Source: Plantactinospora endophytica
GTDB taxonomy: Bacteria; Actinomycetota; Actinomycetes; Mycobacteriales; Micromonosporaceae
Assembly: GCF_016862915.1 (NCBI RefSeq)
Contig: NZ_BONW01000042.1
Coordinates: forward strand, 124,001-188,000
Reading direction: 5' to 3'
Length of the DNA: 64,000 nt
Part shown: positions 50,056-58,920 of the stretch, piece after piece
How positions within the stretch are numbered: the first letter of the stretch is position 1
How the letters are laid out: every line of letters begins with the position of its first letter
Notes under the pieces: model-generated
The model's input: only the letters and a program-made list of their open reading frames with translations
Database searches by the model: none
Told to the model about the DNA's origin: nothing
Position numbers and translations under genes: made by a program

Positions 50056-51629
50056 CCCGGCACCGGCAGCCGGACCGTCACCACCGCACCGCCGGCCGCC
50101 CCGGTCGACACCTGGTAGCTGCCGCTGTACCGCTCGACGACCTGCCGCACCAGGGCCAGTCCGAGCCCCCGCCCCTGCTGCTTGGTCGTCCAGCCCCGGT
50201 CGAAAGCGGCGGCGGCCTGCGCTCCGGTGAGCCCCGGACCGGTGTCGGTGACCCGGACGACCACCTCGGCACCGGACCGGGCGACCAGCACCGTCACGCT
50301 ACGTGGCGGATCGGTTCCGGCCACCGCCTCCAGCGCGTTGTCGACCAGGTTGCCGACCACGGTCAGCAGGTCCCGGCTGGGCAGCGGTTGGCCGTCGATC
50401 CGGGACTCGTCGTCCACGACGAACTCCACGCCCCGCTCGCTGGCCTGGGCCGACTTGCCGAGCAGCAGGGCGGCCAGCGCCGGCTCGGTGACGGCGCCGA
50501 CGACCTGGTCGGTGAGCTGCTGGGCCAGCGCCAGTTCGGCGGTACCCAGCCGGACCGCCTCGTCGGTGCGGCCGAGTTCGACCATGGTGAGTACGGTGTG
50601 CAGCCGGTTCGCCGCCTCGTGCGCCTGGGCCCGCAGCGCGTCGGTGAGTCCGCGTACCTGGTCGAGTTCGCCGGTCAGGGCGCGCAACTCGGTATGGTCA
50701 CGCAGCGTCAGCACGGTGCCGAGGATACGTCCCTCGAACCGGGTCACCCGCTGGTTGGCCACCAGCACCCGGTCACCGGCCAGCACCGGCTCGTCAGCGG
50801 CGGTCCGCCGGGAGCGGAGCAGGTCGGCGATCTCGGACGGCAGGTCGAGGTCGTCGGTGTGCCGGTCCAGCGGGGCGTCTCCGGCCAGCCCGAGCAGCCG
50901 CCGCCCCTCGTCGTTCACCAGGGCCACCCGGCCGTCCCGGTCCACCACCATCAGGCCCTCGCGCACCGAGTGCAGCACGCCGTCGTAGTACTCGTACATC
51001 CGGCGCATCTCGGCCGGGCCGAGCCCGTGCGTCTGGCGGCGCAGCCGTCGGCTGAGCAGCCACGCTCCGGCTGCGGCCAGGGCCAGCGCCGCCACCGTCG
51101 CGACGGTCACGGCGGGTACCTGGCGCAGCAGTTTGCGGTTGATCGCCTCGGTGGTGATGCCCACCGAGACCAGCCCGACCACCCGGCCGTCGGCGGCCCG
51201 GACCGGTACGACGGTCCGCACCGACTCCCCCAGACTGCCGGTGTACTCCTCGACCACCGTCCCGCCGTCCAGCGCGGCGTCGACCGACCCGACGAACGGC
51301 TGGCCGATCAGCCGGGTGTTGGGATGGGTGTACCGGGTCCGGTCCGGTGCCATCACCACCACGAAGTCGGTGCCGGTGGCGACCCGCACCGACTCGGCGT
51401 ACGGCTGGAGCCGGACGGTCGGGTCGGGAGTACGCAGTGCGTCGGCAACCTGCGGAGAACGGGCGATCGTCTCCGCCACGGCGGTGACCTCCTCGATCGC
51501 CGCATTGCGGGCGTCGTCCCGGGCGAGCAGCACCGCGCCGGCCATCCCGACCGCCACCAACAGGGTCACCACCAGCACCTGGAGCACGAACAGCTCGCGG
51601 GCGATGCTCCAGCGTCGGGTCATCGGCAT
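50052..51629 (-). CDS. CitA/DcuS-type sensor histidine kinase
   Basis: A 525-aa protein with a membrane helix (about 15-35), an outside Cache/PASC-type ligand domain (about 40-170), a second helix (about 180-200), a PAS domain (about 215-320), a SpoB-type phosphoacceptor region LRAQAHEAANRLHTVL (His of AHE) and HATPase (NLVDNALEAV; DTGPGLTG; KQQGRGLGLALV). This kinase family senses C4-dicarboxylates or citrate. The start at ATG 51629 is uncertain by two codons. It is divergent from dctA with about 80 bp between. Confidence 0.92.
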   Translation of the reverse strand: MPMTRRWSIARELFVLQVLVVTLLVAVGMAGAVLLARDDARNAAIEEVTAVAETIARSPQVADALRTPDPTVRLQPYAESVRVATGTDFVVVMAPDRTRYTHPNTRLIGQPFVGSVDAALDGGTVVEEYTGSLGESVRTVVPVRAADGRVVGLVSVGITTEAINRKLLRQVPAVTVATVAALALAAAGAWLLSRRLRRQTHGLGPAEMRRMYEYYDGVLHSVREGLMVVDRDGRVALVNDEGRRLLGLAGDAPLDRHTDDLDLPSEIADLLRSRRTAADEPVLAGDRVLVANQRVTRFEGRILGTVLTLRDHTELRALTGELDQVRGLTDALRAQAHEAANRLHTVLTMVELGRTDEAVRLGTAELALAQQLTDQVVGAVTEPALAALLLGKSAQASERGVEFVVDDESRIDGQPLPSRDLLTVVGNLVDNALEAVAGTDPPRSVTVLVARSGAEVVVRVTDTGPGLTGAQAAAAFDRGWTTKQQGRGLGLALVRQVVERYSGSYQVSTGAAGGAVVTVRLPVPG

Positions 51630-51708
51630 GTTTCCGGTCCGGGTCCTCGTGATGAACAGAATGAACGCAATGATGCCTCGGACTGAGACACCGACCACAG
51701 TCTGCGAC

Positions 51709-53109
51709 ATGCAGACCCCCAGCCCTCCCCCGCCGGTACGCCGGGACCGGACCCACTTCCTGTACCTGGCCGTGATCGTCGCGGTCCTCGCCGGCATCGC
51801 GGTCGGTTTCCTCGCCCCCGACGTGGCCAAGGAACTGAAGCCCATCGGGACCGGCTTCGTCGACCTGATCGGGATGATGATCAGCCCGGTCATCTTCTGC
51901 ACCATCGTGCTCGGCGTCGGGTCGATCCGGCAGGCCGCCAAGGTCGGCAAGGTCGGCGGCCTGGCGCTCGGCTACTTCCTGCTGATGTCGACGGTAGCCC
52001 TGGCCATCGGCCTGGTGGTCGGCAACCTGATCCATCCGGGCACCGGCCTGCACCTGGACGCGTCGGTCGCCGAGGCCGGGCAGAACGCCGCCGGCAGTTC
52101 GCCGGACAAGAGCACCGCCGAGTTCCTGCTGGGCATCATCCCGACCACCCTGTTCTCGGCGCTGACCGGCGGCGAGGTGTTGCAGACCCTGCTGGTGGCG
52201 CTGCTGGTCGGGTTCGCGGTGCAGTCGATGGGCGAGCGGGGCCGGCCGGTACTGCGGGCCGTGGGGCAGCTCCAGCGGCTGGTCTTCAAGATCCTCACCA
52301 TGATCATGTGGCTGGCTCCGATCGGTGCCTTCGGCGCCATCGCCGCAGTGGTCGGCGCGACCGGCGTGGACGCGCTGAAGAGCCTCGCCCAGATCATGCT
52401 CGGCTTCTACGCCACCTGCTTCATCTTCGTCTTCGTGGTGCTCGGCCTGCTGCTGAAGCTGGTCTCCGGGATCAACATCTTCAGCCTGCTGCGCTATCTC
52501 GGCCGGGAGTTCCTGCTGATCGTCTCCACCTCCTCGTCGGAGTCCGCGCTGCCCCGGCTGATCGCCAAGATGGAGCACGTCGGGGTCAGCCGGCCGGTCG
52601 TCGGGATCACGGTCCCCACCGGGTACTCCTTCAACCTGGACGGCACGGCGATCTACCTGACCATGGCCTCGCTCTTCGTCGCGCAGGCGATGGGTGACCC
52701 GCTCTCGGTCGGCGAGCAGATCTCGCTGCTGGTCTTCATGATCATCGCCTCGAAGGGCGCCGCCGGGATCACCGGGGCCGGGCTGGCCACCCTGGCCGGC
52801 GGGTTGCAGAGCCACCGTCCCGACCTGGTCGACGGGGTGGGGCTGATCGTCGGCATCGACCGGTTCATGTCCGAGGCACGGGCGCTGACCAACTTCGCCG
52901 GCAACGCCGTCGCGACCCTGCTGATCGGCACCTGGACCGGCGAGTTCGACCGGGACCGGGCCCGGGTGGTGCTGGCCGGCGGCGACCCGTTCGACGAGAG
53001 CACCATGCTCGACGACCACGGCGCCGAACCGGCCGACGAACCGAAGCCGACCCCGGCCGAGCAGCCGGCGGCGGACCCGGCCACCGAGCAGACACCCGCC
53101 AAGGTCTGA
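51709..53109 (+). CDS. dctA: C4-dicarboxylate:cation symporter DctA
   Basis: A 466-aa membrane protein of the DAACS/SLC1 family. Family motifs are clear: serine-rich STSSSESALPRL (hairpin 1), GYSFNLDGTAIYLTMASLF, GAAGITGAGLATLAG and NFAGNAVATLLIGTW (substrate- and cation-binding part). It takes up succinate, fumarate, malate or related acids. ATG 51709 begins a polar proline-rich N-terminus; earlier in-frame starts exist and no strong ribosome site decides. The divergent CitA/CitB pair is the obvious regulator. Confidence 0.93.
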   Translation: MQTPSPPPPVRRDRTHFLYLAVIVAVLAGIAVGFLAPDVAKELKPIGTGFVDLIGMMISPVIFCTIVLGVGSIRQAAKVGKVGGLALGYFLLMSTVALAIGLVVGNLIHPGTGLHLDASVAEAGQNAAGSSPDKSTAEFLLGIIPTTLFSALTGGEVLQTLLVALLVGFAVQSMGERGRPVLRAVGQLQRLVFKILTMIMWLAPIGAFGAIAAVVGATGVDALKSLAQIMLGFYATCFIFVFVVLGLLLKLVSGINIFSLLRYLGREFLLIVSTSSSESALPRLIAKMEHVGVSRPVVGITVPTGYSFNLDGTAIYLTMASLFVAQAMGDPLSVGEQISLLVFMIIASKGAAGITGAGLATLAGGLQSHRPDLVDGVGLIVGIDRFMSEARALTNFAGNAVATLLIGTWTGEFDRDRARVVLAGGDPFDESTMLDDHGAEPADEPKPTPAEQPAADPATEQTPAKV

Positions 53110-53119
53110 CAATTCCCGC

Positions 53120-53158
53120 GTACGGCGTCATCCGGTTGGATCCCGGGTGGCGCCGTAC
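53120..53158. terminator. Terminator between convergent dctA and LacI2 genes
   Basis: GTACGGCG (53120-53127) pairs perfectly with CGCCGTAC (53151-53158). Confidence 0.45.
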
Positions 53159-53164
53159 CCGTGT

Positions 53165-54196
53165 TCAGCGTCGTGGCGGTGCGGTGCTCTCCCGGACCAC
53201 CAGTTCGGTGACCAGGTCGATCCGGCTGGTCGACAACTCCGCGCCCCGGGCCAGGTCGAGCAGCATCTGGGTGGCGGTGCCGGCCATGTCCCGCAGCGGC
53301 TGGTTGACGGTGGTGAGGGCCGGCCCGATCCAGGCCGCCACCGGCAGGTCGTCGTAACCGATCACCGACAGGTCCGCCGGCACGTCCAGCCCGAGCTGCC
53401 GGGCCGCCCGCAGCACCCCCATGGCCTGCATGTCGGAGCCGGCGAAGATCGCCGTCGGCCGGTCCGGCCGGGTCAGCAACTCCATCCCGTGCTGGTAGCC
53501 GGCCTGCGCGGAGAAGAGACCGTACCGGACCAGTTCGGGTTCGACCGGGATGCCGGCCTCGTCGAGCGCGGAGACGAAGCCGGCGGCCCTGGCCCGGCTG
53601 CACAGTACGTCCTCCGGGCCGGAGATGCAGGCGATCCGGCGGTGGCCCAACTCCAGCAGGTGACGGGTGGCGAGCAGGCCGCCGTTCCAGTTGTTGGAGC
53701 CGACGGTCGGCACCGAGGCCGAGGTGGCGCTGTCGGTGTCGACGACCACCAGCGGAATCGACCGGCGCTGGAGCTGCTGGTGCTGCGCTTCGCTCAGGTG
53801 GCAGAGCACCAGCAGTACGCCGATCGGGCGCCGGAGCAGTACCCTCTCCAACCACTGCTGCGAGGGCCGGTGCCGACCGCCCGAATGGGACAGCACCACG
53901 TCGACCTTCGCGGTGCTGGTGACCGCCTCGACACCGAGGATTATCTGCGTCGCCCAGGCCGAGTCGAAGGCGTGGAAGACCAGGTCGATCTGCTGCACCT
54001 CGGTCTGTTGGCGCTTGCCCCGGCGACGGTACCGGTGCCGTTCGAGACTGGCCTCGACCCGGGCGCGGGTTTCCGGCGCGACGTCCGAGCGTCCGTTGAG
54101 GACCTTGGAGACGGTGGTCAGGGAGACGCCGACCTCGTCGGCGATGGTCGCGATCGTCGCGGGGCCAGATTCGACGATCCGCCGGGACCTCGTCAT
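53165..54196 (-). CDS. LacI-family regulator 2 of the xylan-fragment operon
   Basis: A 343-aa protein with a HTH near the start (TIATIADEVGVSLTTVSKVL) followed by NGRSDVAPETRARV, and a sugar-binding effector domain (VPTVGSNNWNGGLLATRHLL; RRIACISGPEDVL; TAIFAGSDMQAMGVLRAARQ; LSVIGYDDLPVAAW). ATG 54196 has GGAGG 6 bases upstream. It is divergent from the GH3-ABC-GH42-GH67 operon, and two CGAAAGTTTCG boxes lie between, so it should repress the operon and itself until xylo- or glucuronoxylo-oligosaccharide is present. Confidence 0.93.
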   Translation of the reverse strand: MTRSRRIVESGPATIATIADEVGVSLTTVSKVLNGRSDVAPETRARVEASLERHRYRRRGKRQQTEVQQIDLVFHAFDSAWATQIILGVEAVTSTAKVDVVLSHSGGRHRPSQQWLERVLLRRPIGVLLVLCHLSEAQHQQLQRRSIPLVVVDTDSATSASVPTVGSNNWNGGLLATRHLLELGHRRIACISGPEDVLCSRARAAGFVSALDEAGIPVEPELVRYGLFSAQAGYQHGMELLTRPDRPTAIFAGSDMQAMGVLRAARQLGLDVPADLSVIGYDDLPVAAWIGPALTTVNQPLRDMAGTATQMLLDLARGAELSTSRIDLVTELVVRESTAPPRR

Positions 54197-54215
54197 CAAC
54201 AGCCTCCGCAACTAT

Positions 54216-54228
54216 CCGAAAGTTTCGG
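54216..54228. promoter_or_regulatory. LacI2 operator 1
   Basis: CCGAAAGTTTCGG is a perfect inverted repeat about one central base, 20 bp before the LacI2 start. Boxes of the CGAA...TTCG type are used by LacI-family xylose/xylobiose regulators of actinomycetes. Confidence 0.75.
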
Positions 54229-54407
54229 TGCGAAACCCTAACACCGGACCGACGGACGACGGTTCGATCTTGCGGTGACATCCGGCTGGCCGTCCGGACC
54301 GCTCCGGGCACGATACGCCATCTCGGCACGGATACAGCAGTTCAGACACCCTTGACACATCTTCGCCATGGGACATAAGTTCCCCCGCACAGGTAACGCG
54401 GATATTG

Positions 54408-54419
54408 CCGAAAGTTTCG
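54408..54419. promoter_or_regulatory. LacI2 operator 2
   Basis: CCGAAAGTTTCG, the same core as the box at 54216, lies 69 bp before the GH3 start. Two spaced copies would allow looping or dual control of the divergent genes. Confidence 0.75.
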
Positions 54420-54487
54420 AAGACTCGCCGGCCTGACCTGCGGTCTGTCCGGACCGGACAGTGCCGTGGTCGGCCCGAAGGGGTGGC

Positions 54488-56914
54488 ATGAAGAGCCAGT
54501 TGCCCGTGGCCGACGGCGCCACGACGGACGTCGCCGCGCCGTGGCGCGATCCGCGACTCTCTCCCGTCGAGCGGGCCGAGGCGCTCGTTCCACTGATGAC
54601 ACTGGAAGAGAAGGTCGCCCAACTCGTGGGAGTGTGGGTCGGTGCCGACGCCTCCGGTGAGGGGGTCGCGCCGTACCAGTTCGAGATGATGGACGACGCG
54701 CCGCACTGGGACACCGTCATCCGGCACGGGCTCGGCCAGCTCACCCGTCCGTTCGGCACCGCGCCGGTCGACCCGGTCGCCGGGGCGCGTTCCCTGGCCG
54801 CCTCCCAGGCGGAGATCGTCGCGGCGAGCCGGTTCGGCATCCCGGCCCAGGTGCACGAGGAGTGCCTGACCGGGTTCGCCGCCTGGCGGGCCACCGTCTA
54901 CCCCGCCCCGCTGAGCTGGGGCGCCTCCTTCGACCCGGAGCTGGTCGAGGAGGCGGCGGGCCGGATCGCCCGGTCCATGCGCGCCGCCGGAGTGCACCAG
55001 GGGCTGGCACCGGTGCTGGACGTGACCCGCGACTACCGGTGGGGCCGGACCGAGGAGACCATCGGCGAGGACCCGTACCTGGTCGGCACGATCGGCGCGG
55101 CGTACGTCCGCGGCCTGGAGAACGGCGGCGTCGTCGCCACCCTGAAGCACTTCGCCGGCTACTCGGCCTCGCGCGGCGGGCGCAACCTCGCCCCGGTGCC
55201 GATGGGCCCCCGGGAACTCGCCGACGTCATCCTGCCGCCGTTCGAGATGGCGCTGCGGTTCGGCGGCGCCCGTTCGGTGATGAACTCCTACGCCGAGATC
55301 GACGGCGTTCCGGTCGGCGCCGACGAGGGGCTGCTGACCCGGCTGCTCCGCGACGAGTGGGGCTTCACCGGCACGGTGGTCGCGGACTACTTCTCGATCC
55401 GGTTCCTCCAAACGCTGCACGGGGTGGCCGGCGAGGCCGGCGACGCGGCCCGGCTGGCGCTGCGGGCCGGGATCGACGTCGAACTGCCCACCGTGGACGT
55501 CTTCGGCGCTCCACTGGTCGAGGCGGTCCGCGCCGGCACCGTCGACGAGGCGCTGGTGGACCGGGCGCTGCGCCGGGTACTCGCGCAGAAGGCGGAGCTC
55601 GGCCTGCTCGACGAGGACTGGCAGCCGCTGCCCGAGGACGTCGAGGGGCTGCGGCTCGACGACGAGGCCGCGCAGGACGTCTCGCTGCGGCTGGCCCGCG
55701 AGTCCGTGGTGCTGCTGCGCAACACCGACGGCGTACTGCCGCTGGGCCCGGAGCGGCGGGTGGCGCTGGTCGGCCCGCTCGCCGACGACCCGATGGGCAT
55801 GCTCGGCTGCTACACCTTTCCCGCCCACATCGGAGTCCGGTATCCCGGAAGCGGGATGGGGGTGGAGATTCCGTCGCTGCGCGACGCGCTCGGCGCGCTG
55901 CACCCGGAACTGCGCTACGCGGCGGGCTGCGACATCACCGGCGACGACACCTCCGGCTTCGCCGAGGCGGTGGCGGCGGCGCGGGAGTCGGACGTCTGCG
56001 TACTCGCCGTCGGTGACCGGGCCGGACTGTTCGGCCGGGGCACCTCCGGGGAGGGCTGCGACGCCGTCGACCTGCGGCTGCCGGGAGTGCAGGCCGAGCT
56101 GGTAAGCGCTGTCCTCGGCACCGGCACCCCGGTGGTGCTGGTCCTGCTGACCGGTCGGCCGTACGCGCTCGGCGCCGAGTTCGACCCGGCCGCCGCCGTC
56201 GTGCAGGCGTTCTTCCCCGGTCAGCGGGGCGGCCAGGCGCTGGCCGAGGTACTCACCGGCGCCGTCGACCCGTCCGGGCGGCTGCCGGTCAGCGTGCCCC
56301 GGGACGCGGGCGGGCTGCCGACCAGCTATCTCGCCCCGCCGCTGGGCCGCCGCTCGGAGGTGTCGTCCGTCGACCCGACCCCGGCGTTCCCGTTCGGGCA
56401 CGGGCTCGGCTACACCACGTTCGAGTGGAGCGACCCGGAGATCGTCGGGCCGGACGGCCACCCGCAGCAGGCCGCCGACGACAACGGTGCCGGAACGGAG
56501 TGGCCGGTCGACGATGCGGTGACCGTCCGGATCACCGTCCGGAACGCCGGGTCCCGGGCCGGCACCGAGGTCGTACAGCTCTACCTGCACGACCCGGTCG
56601 CGCAGACCACCCGGCCGGTGGTCCGGCTGGTCGGCTACACCCGGGTGCCGCTGGAGCCCGGCCAGGCAGCGTACGCGACGTTCACGGTGCCGGCCGACGT
56701 CACCTCGTTCACCGGGCTGCACGGCCGGCGGATCGTCGAGCCCGGGGACGTGGAGCTGCGGTTCGGCCGGTCGAGCGGCGATCCGGCGGCGACGGTACGG
56801 CTTCGGCTCACCGGCGCCGAGCGCGAGGTCGGCCACCGGCGCCACCTGCTGTCGCCGGCCCGGGTCGAGCCGGTTCCCACGCTTCCGTCCACCGTCACGG
56901 AGGTACCAGGATGA
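54488..56914 (+). CDS. GH3 glycosidase, beta-xylosidase-like
   Basis: An 808-aa protein without a signal peptide, so cytosolic. The TIM-barrel (about 20-330) has RWGRTEETIGEDPYLVGTIG, LKHFAGYSASRGGRN and the nucleophile Asp in GTVVADYFSIRFLQTLHGVA. The alpha/beta sandwich (about 380-590) and C-terminal fibronectin-III-like domain (about 660-790, GTEVVQLYLHDPVAQTTRPV) complete the family layout. The VADYFS nucleophile context with LLHGVA-like sequence is that of xylosidases. ATG 54488 has AAGGGG upstream. The stop overlaps the permease start by 4 bases. With the GH67 gene it should degrade imported xylo-oligosaccharides. Confidence 0.9.
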   Translation: MKSQLPVADGATTDVAAPWRDPRLSPVERAEALVPLMTLEEKVAQLVGVWVGADASGEGVAPYQFEMMDDAPHWDTVIRHGLGQLTRPFGTAPVDPVAGARSLAASQAEIVAASRFGIPAQVHEECLTGFAAWRATVYPAPLSWGASFDPELVEEAAGRIARSMRAAGVHQGLAPVLDVTRDYRWGRTEETIGEDPYLVGTIGAAYVRGLENGGVVATLKHFAGYSASRGGRNLAPVPMGPRELADVILPPFEMALRFGGARSVMNSYAEIDGVPVGADEGLLTRLLRDEWGFTGTVVADYFSIRFLQTLHGVAGEAGDAARLALRAGIDVELPTVDVFGAPLVEAVRAGTVDEALVDRALRRVLAQKAELGLLDEDWQPLPEDVEGLRLDDEAAQDVSLRLARESVVLLRNTDGVLPLGPERRVALVGPLADDPMGMLGCYTFPAHIGVRYPGSGMGVEIPSLRDALGALHPELRYAAGCDITGDDTSGFAEAVAAARESDVCVLAVGDRAGLFGRGTSGEGCDAVDLRLPGVQAELVSAVLGTGTPVVLVLLTGRPYALGAEFDPAAAVVQAFFPGQRGGQALAEVLTGAVDPSGRLPVSVPRDAGGLPTSYLAPPLGRRSEVSSVDPTPAFPFGHGLGYTTFEWSDPEIVGPDGHPQQAADDNGAGTEWPVDDAVTVRITVRNAGSRAGTEVVQLYLHDPVAQTTRPVVRLVGYTRVPLEPGQAAYATFTVPADVTSFTGLHGRRIVEPGDVELRFGRSSGDPAATVRLRLTGAEREVGHRRHLLSPARVEPVPTLPSTVTEVPG

Positions 56915-57903
56915 GCGCACCCACCACCACCGGCCCACCACCCGTGGCCGCCGAACCCGCCGGACCGGCCCCCGGGGCTCGGCGCAGGACCCGCAAACAC
57001 CGGCGGAGCTGGCGCCAGGCGTTACGCCGGGACTGGCAGCTCTACTCGCTGGCGATCCTGCCGCTGCTGTTCTTCCTGGTCTTCCGGTACCTGCCGATGC
57101 TCGGCAACGTCATCGCGTTCCGGCGCTTCCAGCCCGGCGGCAGCATCTTCGGCGAGTACTGGGTCGGTCTGCGGTACGTGAAGATGTTCCTGACCGACCC
57201 GACGTTCTGGGAGGTCTTCACCAACACCCTGATCCTGGGCACGCTGACCCTTATCGTCTGCTTCCCGCTGCCGATCGTGCTGGCGCTGCTGCTCAACGAG
57301 GTACGGACCCGCCGGCTCAAGCGGTTCGTCCAGTCGGTCTCCTACCTGCCGCACTTCCTGTCGATCGTGATCGTGGCCGCGATGGTGATGCAGTTGCTCT
57401 CCACCGACGGCACGGTGAACCAGATCGTCCAGGCCACCGGCGGCGATCCCGTCCCGTTCCTGCAACGGCCGGAGTGGTTCCGGACCATCTACGTCTCCTC
57501 CGAGGTGTGGCAGACGGTCGGCTGGGGCACGATCCTCTACCTCGCCGCACTGACCACGATCGACGACAACCTCTACGAGGCGGCCCGGATCGACGGCGCC
57601 AACCGGTGGCGGCAGACCTGGCACGTCACGCTGCCCGGCATCCGGCCGACGATGGTCACGCTGCTGATCCTCAACATCGGCACGTTCATGGCGGTCGGCT
57701 TCGAGAAGATCCTGCTGCTCTACAACCCGTTGACCTACCCGACGGCGGACGTGATCTCCACGTACCTGTTCCGGATGGCCTTCCAGTCGAGCAACTTCAG
57801 CTACGCCGCCGCGATCGGGCTGTTCGAGGCCGTGATCGGGCTGGCCCTGATCCTGTCCGCGAACGCGATCTCCCGTCGCACAGTGGGGACGAGCCTGTGG
57901 TGA
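56911..57903 (+). CDS. ABC sugar transporter permease, LplB family
   Basis: A 330-aa membrane protein with six helices after a basic N-terminus (RRRTRKHRRSWRQALRRDWQ). It carries the EAA loop EAARIDGANRWRQTWHVTLP that docks the ATPase. LplB-type permeases serve aldouronate and complex-sugar importers. No ATPase gene is in the window; such systems usually share MsmK-type ATPases. ATG 56911 overlaps the GH3 stop, with GGAGG upstream. Confidence 0.93.
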   Translation: MSAPTTTGPPPVAAEPAGPAPGARRRTRKHRRSWRQALRRDWQLYSLAILPLLFFLVFRYLPMLGNVIAFRRFQPGGSIFGEYWVGLRYVKMFLTDPTFWEVFTNTLILGTLTLIVCFPLPIVLALLLNEVRTRRLKRFVQSVSYLPHFLSIVIVAAMVMQLLSTDGTVNQIVQATGGDPVPFLQRPEWFRTIYVSSEVWQTVGWGTILYLAALTTIDDNLYEAARIDGANRWRQTWHVTLPGIRPTMVTLLILNIGTFMAVGFEKILLLYNPLTYPTADVISTYLFRMAFQSSNFSYAAAIGLFEAVIGLALILSANAISRRTVGTSLW

Positions 57904-58862
57904 CAGTGGACTCCAGCACCGTCGAGCCCGAGACCGTCGAGCCGGGGAAGGCCGTCGAGCGGCTGAACCGGCCCCGGCGACGGCGGGGCATCCAGACCAC
58001 CCGGGGCTACCGGGTCTTCCAGGTCGTCAACGCCGTCGTGCTGACCGGCGTCGTGGTGGTGACGCTCTACCCGTTCCTCAACATCGTGGCCCGGTCGCTC
58101 AGCGACGAGGCGTACATCATCGCCGGCGAGGTGAGCCTGGTGCCGCGCGGGTTCAACATCGACACCTACCAGTTGGTGATGTCGGACTCGCTGTTCTGGA
58201 CGAACTACCGCAACACCGTGGTCTACACCGTCGTCGCCACGGCGATCGCGATGGTGATGACCACCTGCTTCGCGTACGTGCTTTCCAAGCACCACCTCAA
58301 GGGCCGTACGGTGCTGATCGGCATCGCGGTCTTCACCATGTTCTTCAACGGCGGCCTGATCCCGAACTACGTCCTGATCAGCAGCCTGGGCATGACGAAC
58401 ACCATCTGGGCGATCGTGCTGCCGAACGCGATAAGCGTCTTCAACCTGCTGGTGATGAAGGCGTTCTTCGAGAGCCTCCCGGTGGAGTTGGAGGAGGCCG
58501 CCGCCGTCGACGGGCTGAACACGTACGGGATCCTGCTGCGGATCGTGATCCCGCTGTCGAAGGCGCTGATCGCCACGATGGTGCTTTTCTACGCCGTCTC
58601 CTTCTGGAACTCGTGGTTCGCCGCGTTCCTCTACATGGACCGGCAGGACCTGCTTCCGGTCACCGTCTACCTGCGCAACCTGATCGCCGGGGCAGTCGGC
58701 GCGGAGAACGTCGGCGCCGTCTCCGAGGCGAACGAGGTACAGGCCGAGGCGACCCTGAAGGCCGTGACCATCGTGCTCACCACCCTGCCCATCCTGTTGG
58801 TCTATCCCTTCGTGCAGCGGTACTTCGTGTCCGGCGTCATGCTCGGCGCGGTCAAGGGATAG
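57900..58862 (+). CDS. ABC sugar transporter permease, YtcP/LplC family
   Basis: A 320-aa membrane protein with six helices and the EAA loop EEAAAVDGLNTYGILLRIVI. It forms the second half of the channel with the upstream permease; GTG 57900 overlaps its stop (GTGA). The C-terminus PFVQRYFVSGVMLGAVKG is the usual end of this family. Confidence 0.93.
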   Translation: MTVDSSTVEPETVEPGKAVERLNRPRRRRGIQTTRGYRVFQVVNAVVLTGVVVVTLYPFLNIVARSLSDEAYIIAGEVSLVPRGFNIDTYQLVMSDSLFWTNYRNTVVYTVVATAIAMVMTTCFAYVLSKHHLKGRTVLIGIAVFTMFFNGGLIPNYVLISSLGMTNTIWAIVLPNAISVFNLLVMKAFFESLPVELEEAAAVDGLNTYGILLRIVIPLSKALIATMVLFYAVSFWNSWFAAFLYMDRQDLLPVTVYLRNLIAGAVGAENVGAVSEANEVQAEATLKAVTIVLTTLPILLVYPFVQRYFVSGVMLGAVKG

Positions 58863-58920
58863 TCCGGCCGACCACAGCCCCGCCTGATCGACCCACGAAC
58901 CACCAGCGAAAGGAAGCCCG